Assembly (NCBI RefSeq): GCF_008124875.1
Contig: NZ_VNIA01000001.1
Coordinates: 428,943 to 492,942, forward strand
Direction: 5' to 3'
DNA length: 64,000 nucleotides
Source of the DNA: Tenacibaculum adriaticum
Lineage (GTDB): Bacteria > Bacteroidota > Bacteroidia > Flavobacteriales > Flavobacteriaceae
The position numbers were made by a program, and so were the translations under genes. Below the pieces are notes generated by a model that was given only the letters and a program-made list of their open reading frames with translations, had not been told where the DNA came from and did no database searches. The stretch's first letter is position 1, and each line of letters opens with the position of its first letter. This document shows, one piece after another, positions 1 through 9,075 of the stretch.

Positions 1-588
1 ATTGGTGGTGGTGTAGCAGGAATGCAATGTGCTTTAGTATTAGGCTCAGCAAAAGACAAGCCTTATGCTAAAGATAAAAGTATTGGAATTATTATCCATC
101 AAAGAGCTTCTCATCTTCAAAATGCACTATTTAATAATGTTTTAGGATTGCCACAAGGAACACTGGGAAAAGATGTTTTAGAAGAAGGAAAAAAACATTT
201 GTTGGAAGTTTATCCGAACGTTACTCAAATTGAAAAAGAAAAGGTTGAAGCGGTTTTAGAGAATGAAATAGGTTATAAGATTATTACCAATAAAAATGAA
301 TACTACTCTAAGATTGTTGTTTTAGCTTTAAACTATGCCAAGCCATTTGAAATTGCAGGATTGGAACAATATGTTGAACGTCATACGAGTGCTAACCCAA
401 TGAAAGACAGGATTCAATTACGAAACTATAATCACATAATTAAAGAAGGATTATATGTTTGCGGCACGATTGCAGGTTGGCGAAGCCAATTTGCAATTGC
501 AGCGGGTAGTGGAGCGTCTGTAGCCTCTGATATTCTAACTCTTTGGAATGATAATATTGGGACGCAGGTTCATGATAAAACTAGCTGA
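1..588 (+). CDS. FAD/NAD(P)-dependent oxidoreductase, thioredoxin-reductase-like, C-terminal part
   Basis: The frame is already open at base 1 and starts with a dinucleotide-binding glycine motif (IGGGVAGM), so the true start lies just upstream of the window. The visible 195 residues end with the FAD-binding strand typical of thioredoxin-reductase-like proteins (GLYVCGTIAGWRSQFAIAAG), where the last helix covers the flavin. No CxxC redox pair is visible in the fragment, so a classical thioredoxin reductase is unlikely; a small flavin-dependent oxidoreductase of unknown substrate fits better. It is followed by a 190-bp gap before the phytate locus and is probably unrelated to it. The fold is supported by the motifs; the substrate is unknown. 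Confidence 0.7.
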   Translation: MGGGVAGMQCALVLGSAKDKPYAKDKSIGIIIHQRASHLQNALFNNVLGLPQGTLGKDVLEEGKKHLLEVYPNVTQIEKEKVEAVLENEIGYKIITNKNEYYSKIVVLALNYAKPFEIAGLEQYVERHTSANPMKDRIQLRNYNHIIKEGLYVCGTIAGWRSQFAIAAGSGASVASDILTLWNDNIGTQVHDKTS

Positions 589-778
589 TATTTAAAAAAT
601 TTAATCCTTTCTTTTGATATAATATACAAACTAAAAATTCTTTTTGTGATATAAACTTCATTTCTATCTGTTTTTACTCTTTTTATATCGATGATATATG
701 TTTATAAAAACAAATTAATGATTAGTTAACACGATAATTTATTGTTGTTAGATTATTTATCTATTCTTTTGTGGAGTC

Positions 779-2377
779 ATGTTAAATAATCACTACATTC
801 TTTGTGGGTTTCTTACGGTGTGTATTTTGTTTTTTAATAACGCTAATGGCCAATCTATAGATTTAAATACCCCTTTTTATAAAGAAACAGATTCTATATT
901 ATTAAATTACAAAAAAGAACTGGAGCTTGCTAAAAAGAAAGACTCCAACCACTTAATTGCAGAGAAAAGACAGCAATTGGGTCATTTTTATTATGATTCT
1001 GGATTGTATACAGAGGCTATTAATCAATATAATAAATCTTTAGAGCTTATTAACTCATTAAAAGTTGGCTCCTTACATATTTTACTAAACAATGACATTG
1101 GAAGAGTATATCTTTCTATGAATAACTACAGTTCTGCTGAAACTTTTTTTAAAGATGCTTTACAGATTTCAAAAAAATTAAATTTATTAAAAGGACAAGC
1201 CGATTCTCAGGGTTTATTAGGAGCTACTTACGAAAAAAAAGGAGAATATTTAAAAGCTTTAGAATATCAAAGAAAAAGTTTATCTCTGTTTGAAATCTTA
1301 AAGGATAGCACTGGAATCGCACTAATAAATGAAAATATTGGAAGTATTTATGAAGATCTAATCCAATATGATAAAGCTCATAATTATTTTATTAAAGCCT
1401 ATCGTTACTTAAAAGACACCAAAACACATGCTGAAATTAATGTATTAAATAATTTAGGTGATGTGTATAGAAAAAAAGGAGAGTATGATGAATCAATATT
1501 ATACACTAAAAAAGCCTTGGAATTAGCCATCATAATTAATGACGACAATGAGCTTGAAAGTGCCTATAAAGACATGTCTAAAGCTTATGCTTTAGTAGGA
1601 AATTATGAGAAAGCATTTGAGTTTTTAAAAAAATCAGAAAGGTTAAAGGAAGAAATACTAAATAATCAAAATGCTTATCAATTAAATGCTTTACAAACTG
1701 CTTATGATTCTAACAAAAAAGAAGCTCAAATTCGACTTTTAGAAGAAAAAAACAAAGTAAATCAGGCAAATCAAAAAGTATTAATCGTCATCTTAATTTC
1801 TATTTTAAGTATCATCTTGATTTTATTACGATATTTTAATAAAAAAAGGAAAGCAAATTTAAAACTACAAGATTATAAGCAACGAACTTTAAAGGCTGAA
1901 CTCGACAAAAAAGAAATTGAAGAAAAAAATTTACAACGAGATAACCAGTTAAAAACTGCTTCACTATCAAAATACAGTTTGCATCTATCTCAAAAAAATA
2001 AAATTTTATCAGATATTTCTACCACTTTAAAAAACATCGCTACTCGAAAAAATATAGACTACAACTCTAAGTTAAAAGAATTAGCTAAAGAAATAGATTT
2101 TAATTTACAACAAGAAAGTGAATGGGTTGAATTCAAAAACTTATTTGAAGATATACATCCAGATTTTATAAAAAAACTATCTTCAGTATCTGTTGATCAT
2201 TTGTCTCCAGCAGAACTAAAATTAGGAATGTTACTAAGATTAAACCTTTCTTCTAAAAAAATTGCCTCTGTATTAAGAGTAACACCAGATAGTGTAAGAG
2301 TCGCTCGATATAGATTGAGAAAAAAACTTCCTATAGATCAGAAAAAAGAATTAGTCAGTTTTATGCTTGAATTATAG
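779..2377 (+). CDS. Membrane-anchored TPR transcriptional regulator with C-terminal HTH
   Basis: This 532-residue protein has a signal peptide (residues 1-25, ending NANGQS), five or six TPR-like repeats over about 60-290, one membrane helix at about 333-351, a coiled coil at about 355-400, and a LuxR/SusR-like helix-turn-helix at about 475-525 (LSPAELKLGMLLRLNLSSKKI). In Bacteroidota, proteins with periplasmic TPRs and a cytoplasmic HTH sit next to TonB-receptor operons and are thought to control them in response to a periplasmic signal. Here it is directly upstream of, and in the same direction as, a TonB receptor and a phytase, so it is probably the local regulator. The signal it senses is not visible; phosphate, inositol phosphate or the receptor itself are possible. 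The start codon lies 7 bp after a GGAG-like sequence. Confidence 0.8.
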   Translation: MLNNHYILCGFLTVCILFFNNANGQSIDLNTPFYKETDSILLNYKKELELAKKKDSNHLIAEKRQQLGHFYYDSGLYTEAINQYNKSLELINSLKVGSLHILLNNDIGRVYLSMNNYSSAETFFKDALQISKKLNLLKGQADSQGLLGATYEKKGEYLKALEYQRKSLSLFEILKDSTGIALINENIGSIYEDLIQYDKAHNYFIKAYRYLKDTKTHAEINVLNNLGDVYRKKGEYDESILYTKKALELAIIINDDNELESAYKDMSKAYALVGNYEKAFEFLKKSERLKEEILNNQNAYQLNALQTAYDSNKKEAQIRLLEEKNKVNQANQKVLIVILISILSIILILLRYFNKKRKANLKLQDYKQRTLKAELDKKEIEEKNLQRDNQLKTASLSKYSLHLSQKNKILSDISTTLKNIATRKNIDYNSKLKELAKEIDFNLQQESEWVEFKNLFEDIHPDFIKKLSSVSVDHLSPAELKLGMLLRLNLSSKKIASVLRVTPDSVRVARYRLRKKLPIDQKKELVSFMLEL

Positions 2378-2431
2378 CCTATTTCTACCTTTCTTTTTTT
2401 AAAGTTAGTACAATGTAAATTAATCTTTATT

Positions 2432-2486
2432 GTTGCCTATTTGTTTACCTAAAAACAGAATATAGTTGCTTGTTTGTTTACCTAAA
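2432..2486 (+). promoter_or_regulatory. Pair of 22-bp direct repeats 33 bp apart, candidate operator
   Basis: Two copies of GTTGCnTnTTTGTTTACCTAAA lie at 2432-2453 and 2465-2486 and match at 20 of 22 positions. The 33-bp spacing equals about three helical turns, so a protein could bind both on one face of the DNA. They sit between the HTH regulator and the TonB receptor, upstream of the receptor's -7 box. I infer a binding site for that regulator; no binding data are available. Confidence 0.5.
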
Positions 2487-2513
2487 TAAAAACATATAAC
2501 ATATTGATATATA

Positions 2514-2521
2514 TAAATTTG
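2514..2521 (+). promoter_or_regulatory. Candidate -7 promoter box of the TonB receptor-phytase operon
   Basis: TAAATTTG matches the Bacteroidota -7 consensus TAnnTTTG and lies 23 bp before the receptor start codon. No good -33 TTG is found at the usual spacing, which fits a promoter that needs an activator bound to the upstream repeats. Confidence 0.45.
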
Positions 2522-2544
2522 GAGTAAATAAAACTATAACTAAA

Positions 2545-5403
2545 ATGAAACAAACCAACCTACTAAGATTCCTTTTTGTAACGGTTTTTATACTTTTTAA
2601 TATTGTAAAAACCAATGCTCAAAACGGGACAATTCAAGGTATTATAACCGATGAAAACGGAATCTCTATTCCTGGAGCTACTATTTTAATAGAAGAATTA
2701 AAAAAAGGTGCAGTATCAGATTTTGATGGAAAATTCACGATGCTAAATATTCCTGAAGGTACTCATAAATTTTTAATCGAATATTTAGGATATGCAAACC
2801 AAGAACAAGAAGTGACTGTAAAAACATCAGTAACTACAGCTGTAAACATTATATTAAAATCCAAAAGTACAGAGTTGGATGAAGTTGAAATTACTGCTTA
2901 TACCATAGGAGGACAAGCAAGAGCTTTAAATGCTCAAAAAAACAAGCAAAATATTACTAATATCGTTTCTACAGATCAAATAGGAAAATTTCCTGATGCT
3001 AATATTGGAGATGCTGTAAAACGTATTCCTGGAATTACTATGCAAGTAGATCAAGGAGAAGCACGAAATATTGTAATTCGTGGTTTAGCACCTCAATTAA
3101 ATTCTGTTACCTTAAACGGAAGCAGGATACCTTCAGCCGAAGGTGATAACAGAAATGTCCAAATGGATTTAATTCCTTCGGATATGATTCAAACTATTGA
3201 AGTAAATAAAGCAGTAACTCCAGATATGGATGCCGATGCACTTGGTGGTTCTGTAAATTTAATCACAAGAACCTCTCCTCAAGGGTTCCGGTTTTCGGGT
3301 ACTATAGGTTCTGGACTTAATTTTATAACAGACAAACGTATAATTAATGGATCTTTTCTTGTAGGAGACAGAACAAAAGATGATAAATTTGGATGGATGA
3401 TTTCAGCATCTGTAAACGATAACGATTTTGGATCGGATAACGTTGAAGCAGAATGGGAAGATGAATTTGAATACAATGCTTTTGATGATGAAGATAATTT
3501 AGAAGAAGTTGCTGTAAATCCTTATGCTAAAGTAACTGAAATTAGAAAATATCTTGTACAGCGTATTAGACGTAGTTTCTCTGCTAACTTAGACTATAAA
3601 TTCGACGATAATAACTCAATTTATTTAAAAACTATTTATAATTGGAGAGACGATCGTGAAAATAGATTCCGATTAGAACAAGAAATTTTAGATGGTGAAG
3701 ATATTGAAGATGGTGATTTTTCTGTTGATGGAAATGGAAATTTAACCAGTTTTCCTGTTGAAGCTAAAAGACAAACTAAAGGAGGAATTTCAGGAGGAAG
3801 AAATAAAAATGCTCGTTTGGAAGACCAACGTATGCAAAATTACAGTTTTGGAGGTAAACACTTAGCAAACAACTTACAGATAGATTGGATGGCTTCTTAT
3901 GCTAAAGCATCCGAAGAACGTTTAAATGAACGTTATTTAGAATATGAAAGTGAATATGGAATTACATACAACAACAACTCAGATTTTCCTCTTTATACAC
4001 CATTAAGTACAGAGAATGCAGACTATAACCTTTTTGAATTCGGAGAATTAACGGAAGAAAACCAATACACAGAAGAAAAAGATTTCAATACATTTTTGAA
4101 TTTCGAGTTACCATTAAACTTATTTAATAAAGAAAACGGGGTATTAAAATTTGGCTTTCGAGGAAGATTCAAAAACAAAAACAGAAATAATAATTTTACT
4201 GAATATAGTCCTGAAGGAGCAGAATTTGAATTCTTGGGAGGTATTCCCACTCAAAATTATACAGACTCTAATTTTGAACCAGGTAGTCAATATATAATAG
4301 GAGATTTTGGAAGTGCTGAATATCTTGGAAGTTTAAATTTAAACAACACTTCTCTTTTTGAAGGGGAAGATGTTCCGGATGAATATTTAACAGCAAATTT
4401 TGATGTAGACGAAACTGTGTCGGCTGGTTATATAATGACAACTCAAAATATAACTGAAAACTTCAGTGCATTATTTGGAGTACGATTGGAAAACACAAAA
4501 ATAAAAAGTATAGGAAATGAAATTATCTTTGACGAAGATGGCGATTATGAAGCAACAAATGAGGTGAAGGATGAAAATTCTTATACTAACATCTTACCGG
4601 GACTTCATTTAAAATATGATATTTCAAAAAACACCATTTTACGTTTTGCTTGGACCAATACAATTGCAAGACCAAATTATGTAGATCTTGTTCCTTTTAA
4701 AGAAATAAATAATGAAGATGAAGAAATTGTATTAGGAAACTCAGAGTTAGATCCTGCAACATCAATGAATTTTGATATAATGGCGGAACATTATTTTAAA
4801 TCTGTAGGATTAATTTCTGGAGGTGTATTTTATAAAGACATTAAAGATTTTACTTATATTTTTCAATATGAGGATGAGAACGAATACGAAGTGTACCAAC
4901 CTTTTAATGGTGATGATGCTTCTGTACTAGGATTTGAGGTTGCTTTACAACGTCAATTAGATTTCTTACCAGGATTTGCTAAAAACTTTAGCATCTATTT
5001 AAACTATACTCATTTAACATCTGATGCTAATGGTATTAGAAATGAAGATGGTGAAGAACGTACAGATTTAGACCTTCCTAATACAGCTCCAAATATGTTT
5101 AATGCTTCTTTTGGTTATGCAGACAAAAGAATAAATTTACGTTTATCAGGTAATTATTCCGATGCATATTTAGATGAAATTGGTGGACGCCCTTTTGAAG
5201 ACAGGTATTATGATAAACAGTTTTTCTTAGATTTTAACGCAAGCGTAGCATTAAATAAAAACTTGAGTTTATATGCAAGCATCAATAACATTACAAATCA
5301 ACCTTTACGTTATTATCAAGGTGTAAGTAGTAGAACTATGCAAATGGAATATTATCAAAAACGTTTAACTTTTGGTTTAAAATACGACCTGTTCAAAAAA
5401 TAA
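2545..5403 (+). CDS. TonB-dependent outer-membrane receptor with CarboxypepD_reg N-terminal domain
   Basis: This 952-residue protein has a signal peptide (1-25, ending TNAQ), a carboxypeptidase-regulatory-like beta-sandwich domain at about 28-115 (GIITDENGISIPGATI), a plug domain at about 130-245 with the IRGLAPQLNSVTLNGSRIP signature, and a 22-strand-type barrel to the C-terminal aromatic strand (LTFGLKYDLFKK). It imports a large ligand across the outer membrane using TonB-ExbBD energy. The next gene, 3 bp downstream, encodes a phytase, so phytate or an inositol-phosphate product is the likely ligand; that is inference from context. The layout matches the FecA/CirA-like long receptors common in marine flavobacteria, and no lesions are seen. 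Confidence 0.88.
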   Translation: MKQTNLLRFLFVTVFILFNIVKTNAQNGTIQGIITDENGISIPGATILIEELKKGAVSDFDGKFTMLNIPEGTHKFLIEYLGYANQEQEVTVKTSVTTAVNIILKSKSTELDEVEITAYTIGGQARALNAQKNKQNITNIVSTDQIGKFPDANIGDAVKRIPGITMQVDQGEARNIVIRGLAPQLNSVTLNGSRIPSAEGDNRNVQMDLIPSDMIQTIEVNKAVTPDMDADALGGSVNLITRTSPQGFRFSGTIGSGLNFITDKRIINGSFLVGDRTKDDKFGWMISASVNDNDFGSDNVEAEWEDEFEYNAFDDEDNLEEVAVNPYAKVTEIRKYLVQRIRRSFSANLDYKFDDNNSIYLKTIYNWRDDRENRFRLEQEILDGEDIEDGDFSVDGNGNLTSFPVEAKRQTKGGISGGRNKNARLEDQRMQNYSFGGKHLANNLQIDWMASYAKASEERLNERYLEYESEYGITYNNNSDFPLYTPLSTENADYNLFEFGELTEENQYTEEKDFNTFLNFELPLNLFNKENGVLKFGFRGRFKNKNRNNNFTEYSPEGAEFEFLGGIPTQNYTDSNFEPGSQYIIGDFGSAEYLGSLNLNNTSLFEGEDVPDEYLTANFDVDETVSAGYIMTTQNITENFSALFGVRLENTKIKSIGNEIIFDEDGDYEATNEVKDENSYTNILPGLHLKYDISKNTILRFAWTNTIARPNYVDLVPFKEINNEDEEIVLGNSELDPATSMNFDIMAEHYFKSVGLISGGVFYKDIKDFTYIFQYEDENEYEVYQPFNGDDASVLGFEVALQRQLDFLPGFAKNFSIYLNYTHLTSDANGIRNEDGEERTDLDLPNTAPNMFNASFGYADKRINLRLSGNYSDAYLDEIGGRPFEDRYYDKQFFLDFNASVALNKNLSLYASINNITNQPLRYYQGVSSRTMQMEYYQKRLTFGLKYDLFKK

Positions 5404-5406
5404 AAG

Positions 5407-6420
5407 ATGAAATATTTATATATAACCTTATTAGTATTAACAATTGTTGCTTGTAAAAAACAATTACCTGAAATAAAACCAACAGTTATTACTGAAAAAT
5501 TACCTCATGATAGTGATGATCCAGCAATTTGGATTAACAAACAAGATCCTGAAAAAAGCATTGTTTTTGGAACGGATAAAGACGAAGTTAATGGAGGAGT
5601 CTATGCTTTTGATTTAGATGGAAAACTTATCAAAGAAAAAAGTATTACAAATATTAATTATCCAAACAATGTAGATGTAGAATATGATTTCAAAATAAAC
5701 GATTCTACAAAAACAGATATTCTGGTGTTTTCGGAAAGGGAAAAACATCAACTCCGATTATTTTCTGTTCCAGATTTAAAACCATTAGATAATGGTGGTT
5801 TCAAGGTTTTTGAAGATGAAACTGATGTTGAAATGAAACGACCAATGGGAATTTCTTTATATAAAAACCCTAAAAACGGAAACATCTCAGTGATTGTGAG
5901 TCGTAAAAACGGACCCACAGAAAACTATTTGCATCAATATGAATTCATTTCAGACTCTTTAGGGATAAAAGCCAATTTAGTTAGAAAGTTTGGAAAATTT
6001 AGTGGTAATAAAGAAATTGAAGCAATTGCTGTAGACGATACTTTAGGATATGTTTATTATTCAGATGAAGGAGTTGGAATACGTAAATATTATGCTAATC
6101 CTGAACAAGGAAATGAAGAAATCAAATTATTTGGTGGCGAACATTTTAAAGATGACATAGAAGGAATTGCCATTGCTACTTATGAAGGAGATAAAGGTTA
6201 TATTATTGTTTCAGATCAACAAGACCATACATTTAATTTTTTTAAACGTAGCGATAATATGTTTGTTAAAAAACTAAATCTTGGAACTTTAGAAACTGAT
6301 GGTTGTGATGTTACCACAACAGCTTTAGGAACTAAATATCCTAACGGATTATTTGTATCTATGAATGATGAGAAAGATTTCTTTTTGCACGCATTAGATT
6401 CGCTTAAAATTACAGAATAA
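5407..6420 (+). CDS. Beta-propeller phytase (3-phytase), lipoprotein
   Basis: This 337-residue protein has a lipobox ending at Cys16 (LTIVAC) and the hallmark DDPAIW motif at 37-42, where acidic residues bind the calcium ions that hold phytate. Further blades carry the family's EGIA and YYSDEGVGIRKY motifs (EAIAVDDTLGYVYYSDEG, DIEGIA). The family removes phosphate from myo-inositol hexakisphosphate using Ca2+. The protein is probably anchored to the outer membrane or periplasmic face. It is translationally linked to the TonB receptor (3-bp gap), and together they suggest phosphate scavenging from phytate. Family assignment is strong; surface location is inferred from the lipobox. Confidence 0.88.
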   Translation: MKYLYITLLVLTIVACKKQLPEIKPTVITEKLPHDSDDPAIWINKQDPEKSIVFGTDKDEVNGGVYAFDLDGKLIKEKSITNINYPNNVDVEYDFKINDSTKTDILVFSEREKHQLRLFSVPDLKPLDNGGFKVFEDETDVEMKRPMGISLYKNPKNGNISVIVSRKNGPTENYLHQYEFISDSLGIKANLVRKFGKFSGNKEIEAIAVDDTLGYVYYSDEGVGIRKYYANPEQGNEEIKLFGGEHFKDDIEGIAIATYEGDKGYIIVSDQQDHTFNFFKRSDNMFVKKLNLGTLETDGCDVTTTALGTKYPNGLFVSMNDEKDFFLHALDSLKITE

Positions 6421-6435
6421 TTAAAATTATCTCAT

Positions 6436-6477
6436 AAAAAACAAACCCTTTTTATTTCTAAAAGGGTCTGTTTTTTA
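6436..6477. terminator. Bidirectional terminator between phytase and MutS-like gene
   Basis: A hairpin with arms around AACCCTTTT and AAAAGGGTC is flanked by A and T runs on both sides. It lies between two convergent genes and overlaps the last few codons of the minus-strand gene. Confidence 0.7.
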
Positions 6478-8244
6478 TATAATTTCCATCTTTTTTAACA
6501 AGAAACTCGCATTCATATTCTGGCAAATTCCTTTTTTGAAAGTATAGTCAAAATGAAGCTCGTCGTTGATAATTTCCGCATCAAAATAGTAGTTTTGTAC
6601 AGCCTTTAATTCTTTTTCAATTTCACATAAACTTAAATCATGCGTAGCAATAATTCCTGTAGCTTTTGATGCTACCAATTTCTCTACAAATTTGCGTGAG
6701 CCAATAGCTTTATCAGTACTGTTTGTACCTTTTAATATTTCATCTAGAATAATAAAATAAGGTTCTTTCTGTATTGCGTCTACAATGAGTTTTAAGCGCT
6801 TTAATTCTGAAAAGAAATACGAACTGTCATCAGTTAATGAATCGCTTGTACGCATGCTTGTAATAAGCTTAACAGGAGAATATATACTAGACTCAGCACA
6901 AACAGGCAAACCAACATTAGCCATAACAATATGAAGCGAAACCGTTCTTAAAAAAGTACTTTTTCCAGCCATGTTTGCTCCAGTAACAATAAAAAATTGC
7001 TGATGATCTATATGAATGTCATTATCAATTCGTTTCGCTTCCTTAAGTAAAGGATGCCCTAAACCCTTGGTGTTAATAGCAACGTTATTTTCTATAATTT
7101 TTGGAAATATATACTGCGAATGATTATACGCATAATTACCTAAACTATTATATGCATCAAAAAACGAAACGACTTCAAACCAATCTTCTACTTTATCATG
7201 ATAGTTTTTTATCCATTGTTCTACTTGGTAACTGTTTTTAATATCTACTAAAAACAATCCGTTTCCAAAAATGGCAGAAATTAAATTATTTCTATTATCT
7301 AAAGCATCTAAAGCCTTTGAAAGTTCCGTAAAAATAAGAGAAGCTTTTTTGTTTTCAGTTTGAATTTTCTTTTGCTTTTCCTTTAATAATTCTGAAGTAA
7401 AAGTCTCATTTTCTATCTGATTTAATAACTGAGCATATTGACGAAAGGTGTCTTTTACCTTGTCTGTATTTTGAGACAAGTCATTTATTTTTTTAAGATA
7501 TTTTCCTGTAATTGCTAAACCTACCAACAACCAATACACTAAAAAAGAAGTATTTATAACATTTAACAAAATCAACCCAAATAAAATTGAGGATAATAAT
7601 GAGAATACCAACGGAATCCATTGCATTCCTTTAGGTAAAAAGGATTGATGTTGTTTTAACCAAACTATAATCTTATTAGCGGGAGTTTCGGTTTTTATTA
7701 AACTAGATATTGCCTGAAAATGCTGCCTCCATACTGTCTTAGAAGCAAGTTCTTTTATGGCTTGCTGACGAGAAATAATATCTTTTGTATTATTAGCCGT
7801 TAGTTCATCTACTAATTTTTTAGTGCCTTCGCTTATAATGGTTCTATTCATAAATTGAAAGAAAGAACCTCTTCCAAATAAATCAATATCTAAGCTATAA
7901 AAGTGATGTGAATCTTGAAATTGTAAACCTTCTTCTCTTTCCTGAAAATCACCAGAAGCAATCTTGATTTCATCTTCATTTATATTCACTAACGCTTTGG
8001 CTAATTCTTGTTGTTGCTTAATATTGGTATACTTAATCAATAAAAACAAAAATATAGATACGCCTATCAATCCAATAACTACCGCTATTTGCCACTGATT
8101 AAAGAACCAATAAACACCAAAAGAAGTTGATAAGAACACTAATAATCTAAACATACTTAAAGCAGTCATCGACTTGTATAGTTTACTTATTTCCTTTTCG
8201 TGAATCTTAATTTGTTCCTTATAAAATGATATTGTTTCTTTCAT
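6475..8244 (-). CDS. Membrane-associated MutS-family ATPase
   Basis: This 589-residue protein has two N-terminal membrane helices (about 28-48 and 52-70), a second hydrophobic pair (about 205-245), a MutS-like core/lever region, and a C-terminal MutS ATPase with Walker A GANMAGKST at about 419-427 and Walker B YFIILDEILKGTNS at about 498, followed by the ATHD motif (GIIATHDLSL). It lacks the mismatch-recognition domain I of true MutS. Related membrane MutS-like proteins are common in Bacteroidota, but their role is not established. It is a single gene between two terminators. ATPase identity is strong; a part in mismatch repair is not supported. Confidence 0.8.
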   Translation of the reverse strand: MKETISFYKEQIKIHEKEISKLYKSMTALSMFRLLVFLSTSFGVYWFFNQWQIAVVIGLIGVSIFLFLLIKYTNIKQQQELAKALVNINEDEIKIASGDFQEREEGLQFQDSHHFYSLDIDLFGRGSFFQFMNRTIISEGTKKLVDELTANNTKDIISRQQAIKELASKTVWRQHFQAISSLIKTETPANKIIVWLKQHQSFLPKGMQWIPLVFSLLSSILFGLILLNVINTSFLVYWLLVGLAITGKYLKKINDLSQNTDKVKDTFRQYAQLLNQIENETFTSELLKEKQKKIQTENKKASLIFTELSKALDALDNRNNLISAIFGNGLFLVDIKNSYQVEQWIKNYHDKVEDWFEVVSFFDAYNSLGNYAYNHSQYIFPKIIENNVAINTKGLGHPLLKEAKRIDNDIHIDHQQFFIVTGANMAGKSTFLRTVSLHIVMANVGLPVCAESSIYSPVKLITSMRTSDSLTDDSSYFFSELKRLKLIVDAIQKEPYFIILDEILKGTNSTDKAIGSRKFVEKLVASKATGIIATHDLSLCEIEKELKAVQNYYFDAEIINDELHFDYTFKKGICQNMNASFLLKKMEII

Positions 8245-8266
8245 TGATTTTTTGGTTTAAAGAAAT

Positions 8267-8297
8267 AAAAAATCCCAAGTTTTATCTTGGGATTTTT
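8267..8297 (-). terminator. Terminator of the sdhCAB operon
   Basis: The arms AAAAATCCCAAG and CTTGGGATTTTT enclose a 6-base loop, 24 bp beyond the sdhB stop codon on the minus strand. The symmetric A/T tails suggest it can act in both directions. Confidence 0.8.
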
Positions 8298-8320
8298 CTT
8301 TCTATATAAAAGAAGTGATT

Positions 8321-9067
8321 TTATCCTTTTAAACTTGCTTTTAAGTATTCTGTATTCATACGAGCAATGTTTTCTAAAGAGATTCCTTTCGGACATTCTA
8401 CTTCACAAGCTCCTGTATTCGTACAGTTACCAAAACCTTCTTCGTCCATTTGCTTCACCATGTTTAAAACACGATCCGTAGCTTCAATTTGTCCTTGTGG
8501 TAATAATGCAAACTGAGATACTTTTGCACCCACAAATAACATTGCTGATGAGTTTTTACAAGTTGCGACACAAGCACCACAACCAATACAAGTTGCTGCC
8601 TCAAAAGCTTTGTCTGCATCGTGCTTATTCACAGGAATAGCATTTGCATCAATAGTATTTCCTGATGTATTTACAGAAATAAAACCTCCAGCGTGTTGAA
8701 TACGATCGAAAGAACTTCTATCTACAATTAAATCTTTAACTACAGGAAATGCTTTTGCTCTAAATGGCTCGATGTAAATTGTATCTCCATCTTTAAACAT
8801 ACGCATGTGTAATTGACACGTAGTTATTCCACGATCAGGCCCATGCGCTTCTCCATTAATATATAATGAACACATACCACAAATTCCTTCACGACAATCG
8901 TGATCGAAGGCTACAGGCTCTTCATCTTTATTAATTAATTGTTCGTTTAAAACATCTAACATTTCAAGGAAAGACATATCTGGTGAAATATCGTTGACTT
9001 TATAATCAACCATTTTACCTTTATCGTTAGCGTTTTTTTGACGCCATATTTTTAACGTTAAATTCAT
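8321..9067 (-). CDS. sdhB: Succinate dehydrogenase/fumarate reductase iron-sulfur subunit
   Basis: This 248-residue electron-transfer subunit carries the [2Fe-2S] ligands (CREGICGMC, then a Cys in ITTCQ), the [4Fe-4S] set ([11 protein letters not shown]) and the [3Fe-4S] set ([14 protein letters not shown]). It passes electrons from SdhA to the membrane cytochrome b subunit in complex II. It is the last gene of sdhC-sdhA-sdhB, 8 bp after sdhA, and is followed by a strong terminator. Length and cluster ligands match the Bacteroidota type B enzymes, which have one cytochrome subunit. Confidence 0.93.
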   Translation of the reverse strand: MNLTLKIWRQKNANDKGKMVDYKVNDISPDMSFLEMLDVLNEQLINKDEEPVAFDHDCREGICGMCSLYINGEAHGPDRGITTCQLHMRMFKDGDTIYIEPFRAKAFPVVKDLIVDRSSFDRIQHAGGFISVNTSGNTIDANAIPVNKHDADKAFEAATCIGCGACVATCKNSSAMLFVGAKVSQFALLPQGQIEATDRVLNMVKQMDEEGFGNCTNTGACEVECPKGISLENIARMNTEYLKASLKG

Positions 9068-9075
9068 AGCTTTCC

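Noticed and set aside
8287..8481. Plus-strand open frame over the sdhB 3' end
   Set aside because: It is a shadow of sdhB and its terminator, with no start signal and a nonsense-like composition.
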